A program made the translations under genes and the position numbers. 43,929 nucleotides of DNA, taken from Dehalococcoidia bacterium UBA1141 (GTDB lineage: Bacteria > Chloroflexota > Dehalococcoidia > Lucifugimonadales > UBA3495). The notes beneath the pieces were generated by a model. That model did not search any database, was not told the origin of the DNA, and worked only from the letters and a program-made list of their open reading frames with translations. The DNA lies in contig DCAE01000012.1 of NCBI GenBank assembly GCA_002311385.1, forward strand, positions 1 through 43,929. Reading direction: 5' to 3'. Positions within the stretch are counted from its first letter, which is position 1. Each line of letters opens with the position of its first letter. This document shows positions 33,391 through 42,369 of the stretch, in pieces.

Positions 33391-34278
33391 ATGAACGTAG
33401 GCGTGGTTTTCCCACAGACCGAGATAGGTTCCGACCCGGTGGCGGTGAAGGACTACGCTCAAGCAGCCGAAGAACTGGGTTACTCCCACCTGATAGTCTA
33501 CGACCACGTCTTGGGGGCCGACACCAACCACCACCAAAACTGGGTTGGTTCCTACACCTCCGAGAGCATGTTCCACGAACCCTTTGTCCTCTTCGGCTAC
33601 CTGGCTGGAGTAACCACCAAGCTGGAAATGGTAACGGCCGTGCTCATCCTGGGGCAGCGCCAGACAGTATTGGTGGCCAAACAAGCGGCTGAGGTGGATG
33701 TGCTCTCCGGTGGCCGCCTGCGGTTGGGCATCGGCGTCGGCTGGAACCACGTCGAATACGAAGCTTTGGGTGAGAACTTCCATGACCGGGGCAAGCGCTA
33801 TGAGGAACAAGTAGAGTTGCTTCGGGCGCTATGGACCCAGGACGTGGTGGACTTTCACGGCAAATATCACCAAGTAACCCATGCCGGTATCAGCCCCCTC
33901 CCGGTGCAGCGTCCCATACCAGTGTGGATGGGCGCCGGTGGCCGAGCCACACCGTATCCCACCGACCGCGTGTTGCGCCGTGTCGCCCGTATCTCCGATG
34001 GCTATTTCCCTCAATTTCAACCCGACGAGGATGGCCGGGCCACAATTGCCAAGCTGCGGGAGTTCGCCAAGGAAGCGGGTCGTAACCCGGACAGCATCGG
34101 CATTGAGCCGCGAATCAACTTCTCTGACGGAAATCCGGAGTACTGGCAAGATACGGCCAACGCATGGAAGGAGATGGAAGCTACCCACATCTCGGTGAAC
34201 ACCATGCGGGCCGGGTTAACCAGCCCTCAAGCCCACATTGACGCCATCCAGCAGTTCAAAGAGGTGGTATCGGGCTAG
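33391..34278 (+). CDS. luciferase-like F420/FMN monooxygenase (F)
   Basis: A 295-residue enzyme of the TIGR03619-type group. It starts MNVGVVFPQTEIGSDPVAVKDYAQ, with YSHLIVYDHVLGADTNHHQNW, LGQRQTVLVAKQAAEVDVLSGGRLRLGIGVGWNHVEYEALG (in parts) and WMGAGGRATPYPTDRVLRRVA. The conserved GVGWN loop is present. The start at ATG 33391 follows AGGAGAAA; a longer frame upstream runs through a palindromic repeat and is rejected. It stands alone, with a second full repeat element after it. Confidence 0.9.
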   Translation: MNVGVVFPQTEIGSDPVAVKDYAQAAEELGYSHLIVYDHVLGADTNHHQNWVGSYTSESMFHEPFVLFGYLAGVTTKLEMVTAVLILGQRQTVLVAKQAAEVDVLSGGRLRLGIGVGWNHVEYEALGENFHDRGKRYEEQVELLRALWTQDVVDFHGKYHQVTHAGISPLPVQRPIPVWMGAGGRATPYPTDRVLRRVARISDGYFPQFQPDEDGRATIAKLREFAKEAGRNPDSIGIEPRINFSDGNPEYWQDTANAWKEMEATHISVNTMRAGLTSPQAHIDAIQQFKEVVSG

Positions 34279-34349
34279 GTTGGATTGGCTAGTAGCAGGA
34301 TATGCCTAATTCCCTCTTTTCCGCTTTTCCCCAAAAGCCTTGCTAATAC

Positions 34350-34425
34350 TGTCATTCTGAGCGGAGCGAAGAATCTTTGCGCCTGAACCAAAGGATTCTT
34401 CGTCGCTTCACTCCTCAGAATGACA
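34350..34425. repeat. full copy of the TGTCATTCTGA inverted-repeat element
   Basis: A 76-bp element, TGTCATTCTGAGCGGAGCGAAGAATC with the mirror GATTCTTCGTCGCTTCACTCCTCAGAATGACA, between the convergent LLM genes F and G. Confidence 0.75.
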
Positions 34426-34461
34426 GTTTTGAATGAGAAAATAACATGGGCCTGACTGGGC

Positions 34462-35454
34462 CTATACCGCCAGGCCGGGGAGTATCACATCTCTGAATCC
34501 CTCCACCTCCGGTTGGGGCAGATCGTAGCCTCCCTCCCGTGTGTGGGTGGGGAAAATGAACACATGGTCAACCCCCGATTCCGTCGCCGCCCGTTTTAGC
34601 TGGTCCAGACACTGCCGGGGCGTGCCGAATAGGCCAAAGGCATCACAAATACGCTCGGCCATTTCGTCGGAGATTTGGTCGGGCATCACGTCGTCAGGCA
34701 AATCAATCCCCGCTTCTCTCAGCCAAAACAGGTTTGATTTACTGGGATAAGTAAGATATGACTGGCCGGGTTGGAATAATTCCTGCGGCCAACGCCGGGC
34801 TTTATCACCGTCTTCTCCCACCGTGGTAGGTGTGATAAACACACTCTGGAAGTCCTTTAAGTCTCTCCCAGAGCGCGCGGCCCCGATTTCCAGTCTCTTT
34901 CTGGCCGCCCCAACCGCTAGGGGGTGCAGCCCCACCAACAACATCGCTCCATCGGCCACCTCGCCCGCCAATTCCACCATGCGAGGACCGGCCGCAGTCA
35001 TGTAGACGGGGGTCGGCTGCTCGCTAACATTCCCCAAGCGAGTGTCTACGCCGTTAAAACTCAGCCGCTCGCCCCGCAATAACCGGCGAATGGTCGTTAT
35101 GGCCTGCCTCATCGTCTCCAGGGACGCCCGCGGTTGGCCTATCGTCCCCACGGAGAGGAATCCAGGCCCCACGGTCAACCGGATTCTGCCTGGTGCGATT
35201 TCTTCCAGGGTGTGAGCCAAAGACGCTAGAACCATGGGATGTCTGGTCACTGGGTTGGACGTGGCCGGGAACAGGTTTAGCTTGGACGTGCGTTCTGCCG
35301 CCAGCGCCAGGGTCAGGTAGACGTCCCGTCCGCTGTGTTGGTGGTCGTGGATGCCCACGCCGGAAAAACCAGCGGTTTCGCATTCAGCAATGAACTGAGC
35401 GGTTTCCAAAACAGGCAGTCCCACAGGCACTCGAATATCTACTTGCATGTCCAT
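34462..35454 (-). CDS. luciferase-like flavin/F420 monooxygenase (G)
   Basis: A 330-residue LLM enzyme closer to the mycobacterial F420-dependent group and methylene-tetrahydromethanopterin reductase (Mer): VDIRVPVGLPVLETAQFIAECE, GFSGVGIHDHQHSGRDVYLTLALAAERTSKLNLFPATSNPVTRHP (in parts), IRLTVGPGFLSVGTIGQPRAS and MTAAGPRMVELAGEVADGAM. These blocks match F420-binding bulge and phosphate-binding loops better than those of FMN luciferases. The gene lies alone on the minus strand. The start could be ATG 35454 or the ATG two codons later. Confidence 0.88.
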   Translation of the reverse strand: MDMQVDIRVPVGLPVLETAQFIAECETAGFSGVGIHDHQHSGRDVYLTLALAAERTSKLNLFPATSNPVTRHPMVLASLAHTLEEIAPGRIRLTVGPGFLSVGTIGQPRASLETMRQAITTIRRLLRGERLSFNGVDTRLGNVSEQPTPVYMTAAGPRMVELAGEVADGAMLLVGLHPLAVGAARKRLEIGAARSGRDLKDFQSVFITPTTVGEDGDKARRWPQELFQPGQSYLTYPSKSNLFWLREAGIDLPDDVMPDQISDEMAERICDAFGLFGTPRQCLDQLKRAATESGVDHVFIFPTHTREGGYDLPQPEVEGFRDVILPGLAV

Positions 35455-35652
35455 TTACTACTTCCTGAATCTAGTTCCCCAATCAGCGTTCACCAAAGAC
35501 TACCTGAGAAGCAAAGAGAGCGCAAAGCCGATTGACGCTGTAGCGCTCTGGTAGTAATCTACGGTCTTTCCAGTAATGCCTGGTATCGGGCCGACGATTC
35601 GCCCGATATTGGGCGTGAACCTGTCAGAAAATAAAGAGAGGAGTCAACAATC

Positions 35653-36396
35653 ATGGCATATGAAGGCATGCTAGCCGAGACAGTCCTGATAAACGGTCAC
35701 AACGGCGACCAAATCGACGCCTACCTGGCCCGTCCTTTGGGCTCAGGCCCATTCCCCACAGTGGTGCTGATTCACCACATGCCCGGCTGGGACGAGGCTT
35801 CCAAAGAGATGGCACGCAAACTGGCCTACAACGGCTATGCGACCATATCCCCCAACCTGCATTTCCGAGAGGGCAAATCCACGCCCCAAGACAACAGCTC
35901 CAGCGTCCGCGAGGCTGGCGGAATGCCCGACGTGCGGACCATGGGCGACGTGCAAGCTTCGATCAACTATCTAAGGTCTTTGTCATACAGCAACGGAAAG
36001 GTGGGAATAATAGGCTTCTGCTCCGGCGGAAGACAGGTTTACCTGGCTGCTTGCACCCTCACCGGCGTGGATGCCGCTGTGGACTGCTGGGGCGGCGGCG
36101 TAACCCAGGGCAACGACGCCCTAACCGAGCGCATGCCCGCATGGCCCGTTACCTTCACCGCCGATCTCAGTTGCCCGTTGCTGGGTCTGTTTGGCGAAGA
36201 AGACGGTAGACCTTCACCAGCGGATGTGGCGGAAACCGAAGAGGAATTGAAGAAGCACAATAAGAACTATGAGTTCCACATGTATCCTGGTGCCGGGCAC
36301 GGATTCTTTGCGGTGGACCGTCCCAGCTACCACCAAGAATCAGCGGTAGACGGCTGGCAAAAGGTCCTCGCCTTTTATGGTAAACACCTAAAGTAG
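35653..36396 (+). CDS. dienelactone hydrolase family protein
   Basis: A 247-residue alpha/beta hydrolase of the dienelactone hydrolase (carboxymethylenebutenolidase) family. The nucleophile elbow has Cys, not Ser: GFCSGGRQVY with C123, as in true dienelactone hydrolases. The acid is likely Asp in LFGEEDGRPSPADVAE (near 178), and the His is in GAGHGFFAVDRPSYH (near 215). The family hydrolyses dienelactone to maleylacetate in ring-cleavage pathways for chlorinated and other aromatic compounds, but many members have wider ester substrates. GAGAGGAG precedes the ATG. It fits an aromatic-degrading locus with the nearby Rieske oxygenase. Confidence 0.9.
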   Translation: MAYEGMLAETVLINGHNGDQIDAYLARPLGSGPFPTVVLIHHMPGWDEASKEMARKLAYNGYATISPNLHFREGKSTPQDNSSSVREAGGMPDVRTMGDVQASINYLRSLSYSNGKVGIIGFCSGGRQVYLAACTLTGVDAAVDCWGGGVTQGNDALTERMPAWPVTFTADLSCPLLGLFGEEDGRPSPADVAETEEELKKHNKNYEFHMYPGAGHGFFAVDRPSYHQESAVDGWQKVLAFYGKHLK

Positions 36397-36423
36397 AAAA
36401 ACGCCTTCAGAGAGCAACTCAAA

Positions 36424-36460
36424 AGTCCCCCTTTCTAAAAGGGGGATTTAGGGGGATTTT
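36424..36460. repeat. single unit of the CCCCCTTT palindrome family
   Basis: GTCCCCCTTTCTAAAAGGGGGATTTAGGGGGATTTT, 28 bp after the dienelactone hydrolase gene; it could also act as a transcription terminator-like hairpin. Confidence 0.65.
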
Positions 36461-36519
36461 CGCCAGGCACAACCGGGATTCGAGGAACGCAGAACGACTC
36501 AACCTCAGTTCCGGTTTTT

Positions 36520-37035
36520 TCATTCCCTGTTGATCGAAAGCCCGTCCACAAATTGCACCTTCGGCAACTTCCTCAGATCTTCGGGTGCAACCAGTATCTT
36601 CGACGACCTGCTTCCCGACCCCAGGATCAATCGATCCACCGACAATACCTTCTCGTCGGCATAAACCTGGAGGTCAGCAGGCAGAGCAAAGGGGGTCACC
36701 CCCCCGACGGTCATGCCGGTCAGAGCCTCGGTTTCTTCCGCAGAGGCAAATGAAAGCCTGGACACGCCCATGATCGAACGCACAGTCTTGTTCACATCCA
36801 AACGGTCCGAGCCCAGGACTATGCAGGCGGCGTACTGCTTCTCTCCCTTCTTGGATGCCACCACTATGGTGTTTCCGCATATGTCGAGGGAGTAGCCGTA
36901 TTCCCGGCAAAATTCGGCGGTGTCGGCAAAGTCCGGGTCGATCTGCACCAACTCATAAGAGATGCCCAAATCCTTTAGATTAGCCTCCACCGACCGTTCA
37001 ATGTTACTTGGTTCCGTGTTGCTTGGTTCCGTCAT
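36520..37035 (-). CDS. YbaK/aminoacyl-tRNA deacylase domain protein
   Basis: A 171-residue YbaK/EbsC/ProX family protein, which removes wrongly attached amino acids from tRNA (Cys-tRNAPro-type editing) or binds aminoacyl-tRNA. The core has GYSLDICGNTIVVASKKG, ACIVLGSDRLDVNKTVR and GGVTPFALPADL, the last being the family's substrate-loop motif. The start at ATG 37035 overlaps the preceding Nudix stop (ATGA), so the two are coupled; a longer frame to 37146 lies inside the Nudix gene and is rejected. The N-terminus repeats TEPSN because of a 15-bp duplication (37002-37031). Confidence 0.88.
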   Translation of the reverse strand: MTEPSNTEPSNIERSVEANLKDLGISYELVQIDPDFADTAEFCREYGYSLDICGNTIVVASKKGEKQYAACIVLGSDRLDVNKTVRSIMGVSRLSFASAEETEALTGMTVGGVTPFALPADLQVYADEKVLSVDRLILGSGSRSSKILVAPEDLRKLPKVQFVDGLSINRE

Positions 37036-37610
37036 ACCGGTTCCTTGCCAAACAACGACCATCCAGGCCTGCCGATGTTGATGTCTCCAGTTTCCAGAGT
37101 AAATCCGGAACCGGAAGGCAACTCCAGAGCTCTCCTGATTGACCACTTGGAAAAACCCTGCACACCTTCCATCTCCTCTATCTCATCCAATCCAAAGTAA
37201 CCCGCGCCGATGGATTCCACCCCGTCGAACCGCGGCTCTCCGGAGATTAGGTCCAAGCGAAATACTACATAAACATTGGCTGTGGGGGCGCCCACGGTGT
37301 GCCTCACGCCTATAACGTCGGATACCTTGGCCACAACCCCGGCTTCTTCCAGGACTTCTCTTTCCACCGCAGGCACGATTTCCTCGTCGCTCTCAACGTA
37401 GCCGCCTGGAATCTGCCAAGCGCCGCGATTTGGGTTGATGCCTCGCTGAACCAACAAAGCTTTGCTGTCGCGAATCACCACGCCCCCGCACCCAATCGAA
37501 TGATGTCCGAAATGAACGAATCCGCATTCATCTTTGGGGCATGCCGGTCTATCCCGGCCACCGTCTAACCTCATGACTAGTTCGCTACCACACCTGGGGC
37601 AGTAGTTCAT
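37032..37610 (-). CDS. Nudix hydrolase with N-terminal zinc ribbon
   Basis: A 192-residue protein with a zinc ribbon at residues 4-30 (CPRCG...CPKDEC) followed by a Nudix domain whose box is complete: GGYVESDEEIVPAVEREVLEEAGVV (in parts) with the REVLEEAG metal-binding core. Plan and length resemble NudC-like NADH/NAD-capped RNA pyrophosphatases and related nucleotide-cleaning enzymes, but the NudC motif after the Nudix box was not seen. It likely hydrolyses a nucleoside diphosphate derivative. The start is ATG 37610, behind CCAGAGG; an in-frame TTG at 37634 is less likely. It is the first gene of a two-gene operon with the YbaK-like gene. Confidence 0.88.
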   Translation of the reverse strand: MNYCPRCGSELVMRLDGGRDRPACPKDECGFVHFGHHSIGCGGVVIRDSKALLVQRGINPNRGAWQIPGGYVESDEEIVPAVEREVLEEAGVVAKVSDVIGVRHTVGAPTANVYVVFRLDLISGEPRFDGVESIGAGYFGLDEIEEMEGVQGFSKWSIRRALELPSGSGFTLETGDINIGRPGWSLFGKEPV

Positions 37611-37722
37611 ATGCGCAAACCTCTGGAATCGCAAATACTAGGCAACGTCCAGATTATAGCAAGGACGGGTTGCACTAAGGAGAGAATTCTGAAAACGGCA
37701 AAGACAAGAAAGAGAATTACAA

Positions 37723-37849
37723 GGAAATCCCCCTGTATCCCCCTTTACGAAAGGGGGAGAATCCCACACCAGGAAGGCGAGATTCATCAGCGCATTACCC
37801 GGTCGAACATCTACCCTTCCCCCTTTCGTAAGGGGACCGAGGGGGTTTA
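37723..37849. repeat. composite CCCCCTTT palindromic element, second full copy
   Basis: GGAAATCCCCC at the left, hairpins CCCCCTTTACGAAAGGGGG and CCCCCTTTCGTAAGGGG around a 50-bp core, and GAGGGGGTTTAG at the right (right end diverged). It has the same layout as 21986-22093, but the core is different. Confidence 0.7.
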
Positions 37850-38015
37850 GCCTCGAATCCGCTACTACGTCTGTTCACAGGAAATACGCATTGTGTTGGC
37901 TGAGGAGATAGTTCGAATCGGCCACCCATTTTGTGTCGGAGCAGTTTGGCGTTAAAATGGTGACCGTGATATGGGATTATCCATGTGATTTCTGGCCAAC
38001 CCAAGGAGGGCCTTA

Positions 38016-39362
38016 ATGCTCACCGCCGAAGCCAATCAGCGAATAACCCAGGTGGGAGCCGGGACGCCTATGGGGGAATTGATGCGCCGGTACTGGATAC
38101 CAATCCGGCCCGTGGCCCAACTGATTGACGAAGAAGTGATGGCGGTCCGAATCTTGGGTGAAAACCTGGTCTTGTTCAGGACGCGAAACGCAGACTTGGG
38201 CTTGGTGGGCGAATTCTGTCCTCACCGCATGACCCAACTAAAATACGGTTACCCCGACGATTTCGGTCTCCGCTGCTGCTACCACGGCTGGATGTTCGAT
38301 ACTGAAGGGCAGTGCATCGACACTCCAATGGAAGCCCAAGACAGCACCTTCAAAGACAGAATCCGCGTCAAGGCCTACCCGGTAAAGGAGATGGGAGGGC
38401 TTGTTTGGGCTTACATGGGCCCCAAGCCGGTGCCTCTCTTACCTCCTTGGGATCTTTTCGTCATACCCAACTCCATCCGGCAAATCGGTATTGCGGAACT
38501 GCCCTGCAACTGGCTGCAGTGCCACGAAAACACCGGGGACCCGACCCATAGCGCCTACCTGCACGGCCACTATTTCAAGTACATCCTGGAGAAAGAAAGC
38601 CGGCTTAACAACCGGGCCGCCGACAACCCGATGCATACCCTGTACGGTCGTATTAAGCTGGAGAAGGGCATCGAGTCCCTGTGGGCTAATCCCACATCCC
38701 ACGGCATGGAGAAGGGCATCAACTACTCCAAAGCCTTGGGCGCCGAAAGGGATTATCAGTCCAGGCATTCCACGGTGATTTTTCCCTTCTACACCCAGAC
38801 CGGGGGGCCGGGGCAGGTGCGCCAGGAGTTTCAGATTCGGGTGCCCATCGACGACACGAATACCTACCACATTAACTACGGGTGCTACATCGCCCCAGAC
38901 CAAATAAAAGCGCCCCAACAAGACGTTATTCCGTGGTACGAAGTGCCGTTGTTCGATGATAAAGGCAAGCCTCTGCTGGATTTTGTTCTCGCACAGGATG
39001 CCCATGCTTGGATCTCCCAGGGCCCGGTGACCGACCGGACCAGGGAGCACTTGGGGCGGACGGACGTTTCGATAATATTCATGCGGCAACAGTTTGAAGA
39101 GCAGATGCTATTGGTTGAGGACGGCGGCGAGCCCATGAACGTCTTTCGTAACTCAAAAACCATGCCGGACCTGATTCACGGTGGTAAGTGGGACGAGAAC
39201 GACGCCTCGGTGACCGGGGGAAGCAGCGCCCTGTCTTCCTTCCGCTCGGCCTATCACAAAGGCTACGGCATTGATGACGCTGACCGGTACGGCCCTTTAA
39301 TGCTGCAAATCATCGAGATTATGAGGCAGACCGAAGAACTGGCCAACGCTAAAACGGATTAG
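38016..39362 (+). CDS. Rieske non-heme iron oxygenase, alpha subunit
   Basis: A 448-residue oxygenase alpha subunit of the phthalate 4,5-dioxygenase-like group. The Rieske [2Fe-2S] ligands are C68 and H70 (FCPHRM) and C87 and H90 (RCCYHGW). The catalytic iron site is CHENTGDPTHSAYLH with H178, H183 and the bridging D175. It would hydroxylate or demethylate an aromatic or related ring using electrons from a separate reductase and ferredoxin; none is seen in the window. AAGGAGGG precedes the ATG. A terminator follows the gene. Confidence 0.92.
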   Translation: MLTAEANQRITQVGAGTPMGELMRRYWIPIRPVAQLIDEEVMAVRILGENLVLFRTRNADLGLVGEFCPHRMTQLKYGYPDDFGLRCCYHGWMFDTEGQCIDTPMEAQDSTFKDRIRVKAYPVKEMGGLVWAYMGPKPVPLLPPWDLFVIPNSIRQIGIAELPCNWLQCHENTGDPTHSAYLHGHYFKYILEKESRLNNRAADNPMHTLYGRIKLEKGIESLWANPTSHGMEKGINYSKALGAERDYQSRHSTVIFPFYTQTGGPGQVRQEFQIRVPIDDTNTYHINYGCYIAPDQIKAPQQDVIPWYEVPLFDDKGKPLLDFVLAQDAHAWISQGPVTDRTREHLGRTDVSIIFMRQQFEEQMLLVEDGGEPMNVFRNSKTMPDLIHGGKWDENDASVTGGSSALSSFRSAYHKGYGIDDADRYGPLMLQIIEIMRQTEELANAKTD

Positions 39363-39382
39363 CAATTCAGCAAGCGGAAATG

Positions 39383-39413
39383 AAAAGAGCCCCCGAAATC
39401 GGAGGCTCTTTTT
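39383..39413. terminator. bidirectional intrinsic terminator
   Basis: AAAAGAGCC...GGCTCTTTTT forms a strong hairpin with A-run on one side and T-run on the other. It lies in the gap between the convergent Rieske gene (+) and the frameshifted lipoprotein gene (-) and suits both. Confidence 0.8.
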
Positions 39414-39436
39414 GCTAGGTGAACCGCGGTGCCGGG

Positions 39437-41123
39437 TTAATTACCAACCCGGTCTGCTGCCCAGTTGCCACTTTCCACAGTCAGAGTAGCACCTCCGCCG
39501 GTGGTTATGGTGCAGTGGTAGAGGCCCTGAGAGATTCTGTTGGGAAATACATCGCCGCTATACACGCAGCGATTTTTGACCCCGTCGATTTGGGTGATGA
39601 CCATGAAATTCAGAACCCTTTCTTCATGATTAATCGTGCTGAGTTCCAGACTCCCGCTCCCCTCATGTGGTTGATCGACAACCAAATCACCCTGGACCTC
39701 GTTGGAACGCGCAAGAGGGTTCGGAGGGAATTCAATCAGGGTCAGGTTCAGGGTAGCGGTGGTCCCATCCCCGGAAGTACGACAACCGGCGTAAGCTCCG
39801 GTGGCGCTGGCTGGATTAGCCAGACGCCGGCTCTCGCCGGATGGAGTGGTGTCGCAAATCGTGACCGGGACAGCGGTTGGAACCGCAGTGGTGCTAGGAG
39901 GCAGGGTCTGGGGACCCTGCACGGTAGAAGAACCGTCACTAAATACATCCGTTACGTAGATATCCCAATTTGGAATGCCGCTGGCATCGTTCTTGCTTTG
40001 GAAAGCCAGCCTGTTGCCGTCGGGTGACCAAGACGGCCTGAGTTCGCTGGAATCGGGTGAGCTTGTGACCTTTGCCATGCCGGTGCCGTCTATCCGAATG
40101 ACGTAGAGGTCGCCATTAGCCTCGGCGTTGCCTTGACGAAAAGGCCACCAATAGACCGTCGGGAGACACGTCCGGGTACATGTTCAATGCGCCGTTGGAA
40201 GCGCCGGTCGTCGTCAGCCGTTGAATCTCTTCCCTGGTGAAAATGTCCCTTAACGACAGGTCATATCCATCACCGGATTTCACGCTGAACACGAAGAAAC
40301 TGGCGTCTGGGGCCATGCTGAATCCTCGGTTGAAGTCTCGGCCTTCCGTCAGGAGGACTCTGCCAAACTCGCTAGCCGACTGGCCGCTTAGGTCCGATAC
40401 GGCTGCGGTGCGCACCGTTACCACCCAGCTCGACGGGTCATGGGAGGTGCGTATCATCCACATTGCCGTGAGCCCGTCTCTCGACACCGATAGTCCGTCG
40501 CCGCCCATACCGCCAGCGATTACCAAGCTTTGGGTGAATGCGGCATCATTCCCGTTAGTGCTAGCTCGGTCAAATGGCGCTTTTGAGGTGTCAAAGGTCA
40601 TGTATTCGTGGATGGATATCCGGTCGTTGGTCATTAGCTGGCCTGTCTTGCCCACCCAAGAAAGCTCTCCGGCTATGCCGATGTCTTGGTTAGGCCCGCT
40701 GGCCAAAATTCGCTGGTCGCTCCCGTCCGAGTTTACGGCTCCGATGTCGTAAGGGCGGCCCAATGCGCCCGGCTTGGTGGTCATGTAAGCAATCATCGGA
40801 CTGTTGGGGTCCCAGGCAGGGTCAAGGTCTTCTCCCGGACTGTCGGTTAGCTGCCTAGGCTGAGAACCCGGATTTATCTGCGGTGTTATGCCCCCTGGCA
40901 CCGTGGCGCCAGGCTCGGTAGTAGCTGGGGCGGTGGGTTGGCCGGTTGCGCTCACCACGACTGCCGGTGTACCAAGGCCTGGAGCGGGATCAATTGGGAT
41001 GTTGGGCGTACCTGGGACTGAGGTTTCTGGAACCGGAGTATTTTCTGGCTCTCCATTCATGATGCATGCGGCAGTGATAGTCATCAACAATATCAAAAGC
41101 CCGAAAAATTTTAGCTGCTTCAC
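39437..41123 (-). pseudogene. TolB-like beta-propeller lipoprotein, frameshifted
   Basis: Two reading frames on the same strand, 41123-40116 (335 codons) and then the frame ending at 39437, together form one protein of about 560 residues. It has a lipoprotein signal (lipobox TAACI with Cys near residue 20), a Thr/Pro linker, and propeller repeats with PDVSPDGLLVAF, RPSWSPDGNRLAFQSKND and DPAWDPNSPMIAYM, the WD40-like/TolB pattern. The first frame ends in RQRRG and a stop; one base less in the TTTT run at 40139-40142 (AAAA on the plus strand) lets it continue as RQGNAEANGDLYVIRIDGTG into the second frame. The C-terminal 150 residues are an unrecognised beta-rich domain. It may be a real +1 frameshift, a sequence error or a phase-variable site. 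Confidence 0.75.
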
Positions 41124-41295
41124 ATCTAGATTATCTTTCCTAGGCGTTTATTAATTAGGCTACGTCGTTTTTATGTAATCCGTATGTCGAAGTTTGCTTA
41201 CGTTTCAGTCCATTATACCCTTGGGGCTATTAATCTAGTTCGGAGTCCTACTCTAGTTCAAGGCACCTCACTGATTCTGCCAATGGAAACCAGAT

Positions 41296-41336
41296 AAAAA
41301 AATAGCCATGGCGCTGATTTAGCCGTGCCATGGCTA
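41296..41336 (-). terminator. intrinsic terminator after the E1 beta gene
   Basis: TAGCCATGGC (41303-41312) and GCCATGGCTA (41327-41336) form a 10-bp stem followed, on the minus strand, by seven T (41296-41302). It lies 55 bp past the E1 beta stop, so the operon ends there. Confidence 0.85.
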
Positions 41337-41390
41337 CATGACTGTGTTCGCCAGGGTAGTCGTAGAATCCAGGACGGTCGTTAAGAAAGG

Positions 41391-42356
41391 CTAACCCAGC
41401 ACCTCTCGTATACCCTGAATCACGTTTTCTTTGTCCGGGATGCAGAATCGCTCCATCACCGGGCTGTAGGGTATGGGAACGTCGGGCGCGCACACCCGTT
41501 TGGGTGGTGACTTGAGCGTACGAAACGTCGCCGGGTCTTCGGTGATTAAGGCCGATATTTCGGCAGCCGCGCTACAGGTGATGCAGGCCTCGTCTACAAT
41601 CACCACTCTGCCGGTTTTTTGCACCGACGACCTGATTGTTCCTTTGTCCATGGGCACCAGCGTCCTGGGGTCAACCACCTCCACCGACACTCCTTCCCCT
41701 TGCATTACTTCGGCAGCGGCCAGGGCTTCATGGACCATCTTGGAGATGGCTACCACCGTCACATCCGTGCCTTGGCGTTTCACGTCGGCAACGCCGATGG
41801 GAACGGTGTAATCTCCTTCGGGCACATCACTGGTCTCCTGACTGGCCGCCAGAATCTGGTCCTCGAAGAACACGACGGGGTTGTTGTCCCGGATGGCGCT
41901 AATCATCAACCCTTTGGCGTCATAAGCAGTCGCTGGCATGATTAGTTTCAGTCCCGCTAGGTTCATGAACATGGGGTGGGGGCTTTGGGAATGTTGGGCG
42001 GCGGCGGACCTTCCACCGCCTGTAGAGGCCCGAAAGACTATGGGGAAAGGCGATTGGCCGCCAAACATGTAGTGAATTTTGGCCATCTGATTCACGATTT
42101 GGTCCATGGCGGTGAAAGCGAAGGTCATCATTCCCGGGCTGACGATGGGCCGAAAGCCGCTCCCTGCCGCGCCTATGCTGGCTCCCACGTATGCGTCTTC
42201 CGATATTGGGCAAACCCGCACTCGGCTCTCACCAAACTCGGGGATCAGCCCGGCCAACGGCCCCAGGCCGCCGCAAAGGTGGAACACTTTCTCATCCCGG
42301 CGCATCTCCTGGGTAAATGCTTCCATCAACGCCTGGGAATAGGTAATCTCTCTCAT
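41391..42356 (-). CDS. 2-oxoacid dehydrogenase E1 component, beta subunit
   Basis: A 321-residue protein matching the E1 beta subunit of pyruvate/acetoin/branched-chain 2-oxoacid dehydrogenases. Motifs: ITYSQALMEAF at the start, CPISEDAYVGASIGAA with the Glu that contacts the thiamine ring, the region AMDQIVNQMAKIHYMFGGQSPFPIVFRASTGGG (in parts), AQHSQSPHPMFMNLAGLKLIMPATAYDAKGL and VVIVDEACITCSAAAEI. The usual EDVG near residue 30 is HLCGGLG here. The start is ATG 42356 behind AGGAAGAG. It works with the alpha subunit encoded just upstream. The pair may be an acetoin dehydrogenase-like or a branched-chain type enzyme. Confidence 0.93.
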   Translation of the reverse strand: MREITYSQALMEAFTQEMRRDEKVFHLCGGLGPLAGLIPEFGESRVRVCPISEDAYVGASIGAAGSGFRPIVSPGMMTFAFTAMDQIVNQMAKIHYMFGGQSPFPIVFRASTGGGRSAAAQHSQSPHPMFMNLAGLKLIMPATAYDAKGLMISAIRDNNPVVFFEDQILAASQETSDVPEGDYTVPIGVADVKRQGTDVTVVAISKMVHEALAAAEVMQGEGVSVEVVDPRTLVPMDKGTIRSSVQKTGRVVIVDEACITCSAAAEISALITEDPATFRTLKSPPKRVCAPDVPIPYSPVMERFCIPDKENVIQGIREVLG

Positions 42357-42369
42357 GCTTACTCTTCCT

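Noticed and set aside
37908..37930. tRNA T-loop-like GTTCGAATC
   Set aside because: No acceptor, D or anticodon stem could be built around it.
41248..41493. 81-codon minus frame overlapping the E1 beta end
   Set aside because: It lies over the E1 beta 3' end and terminator in another frame and has no motif.
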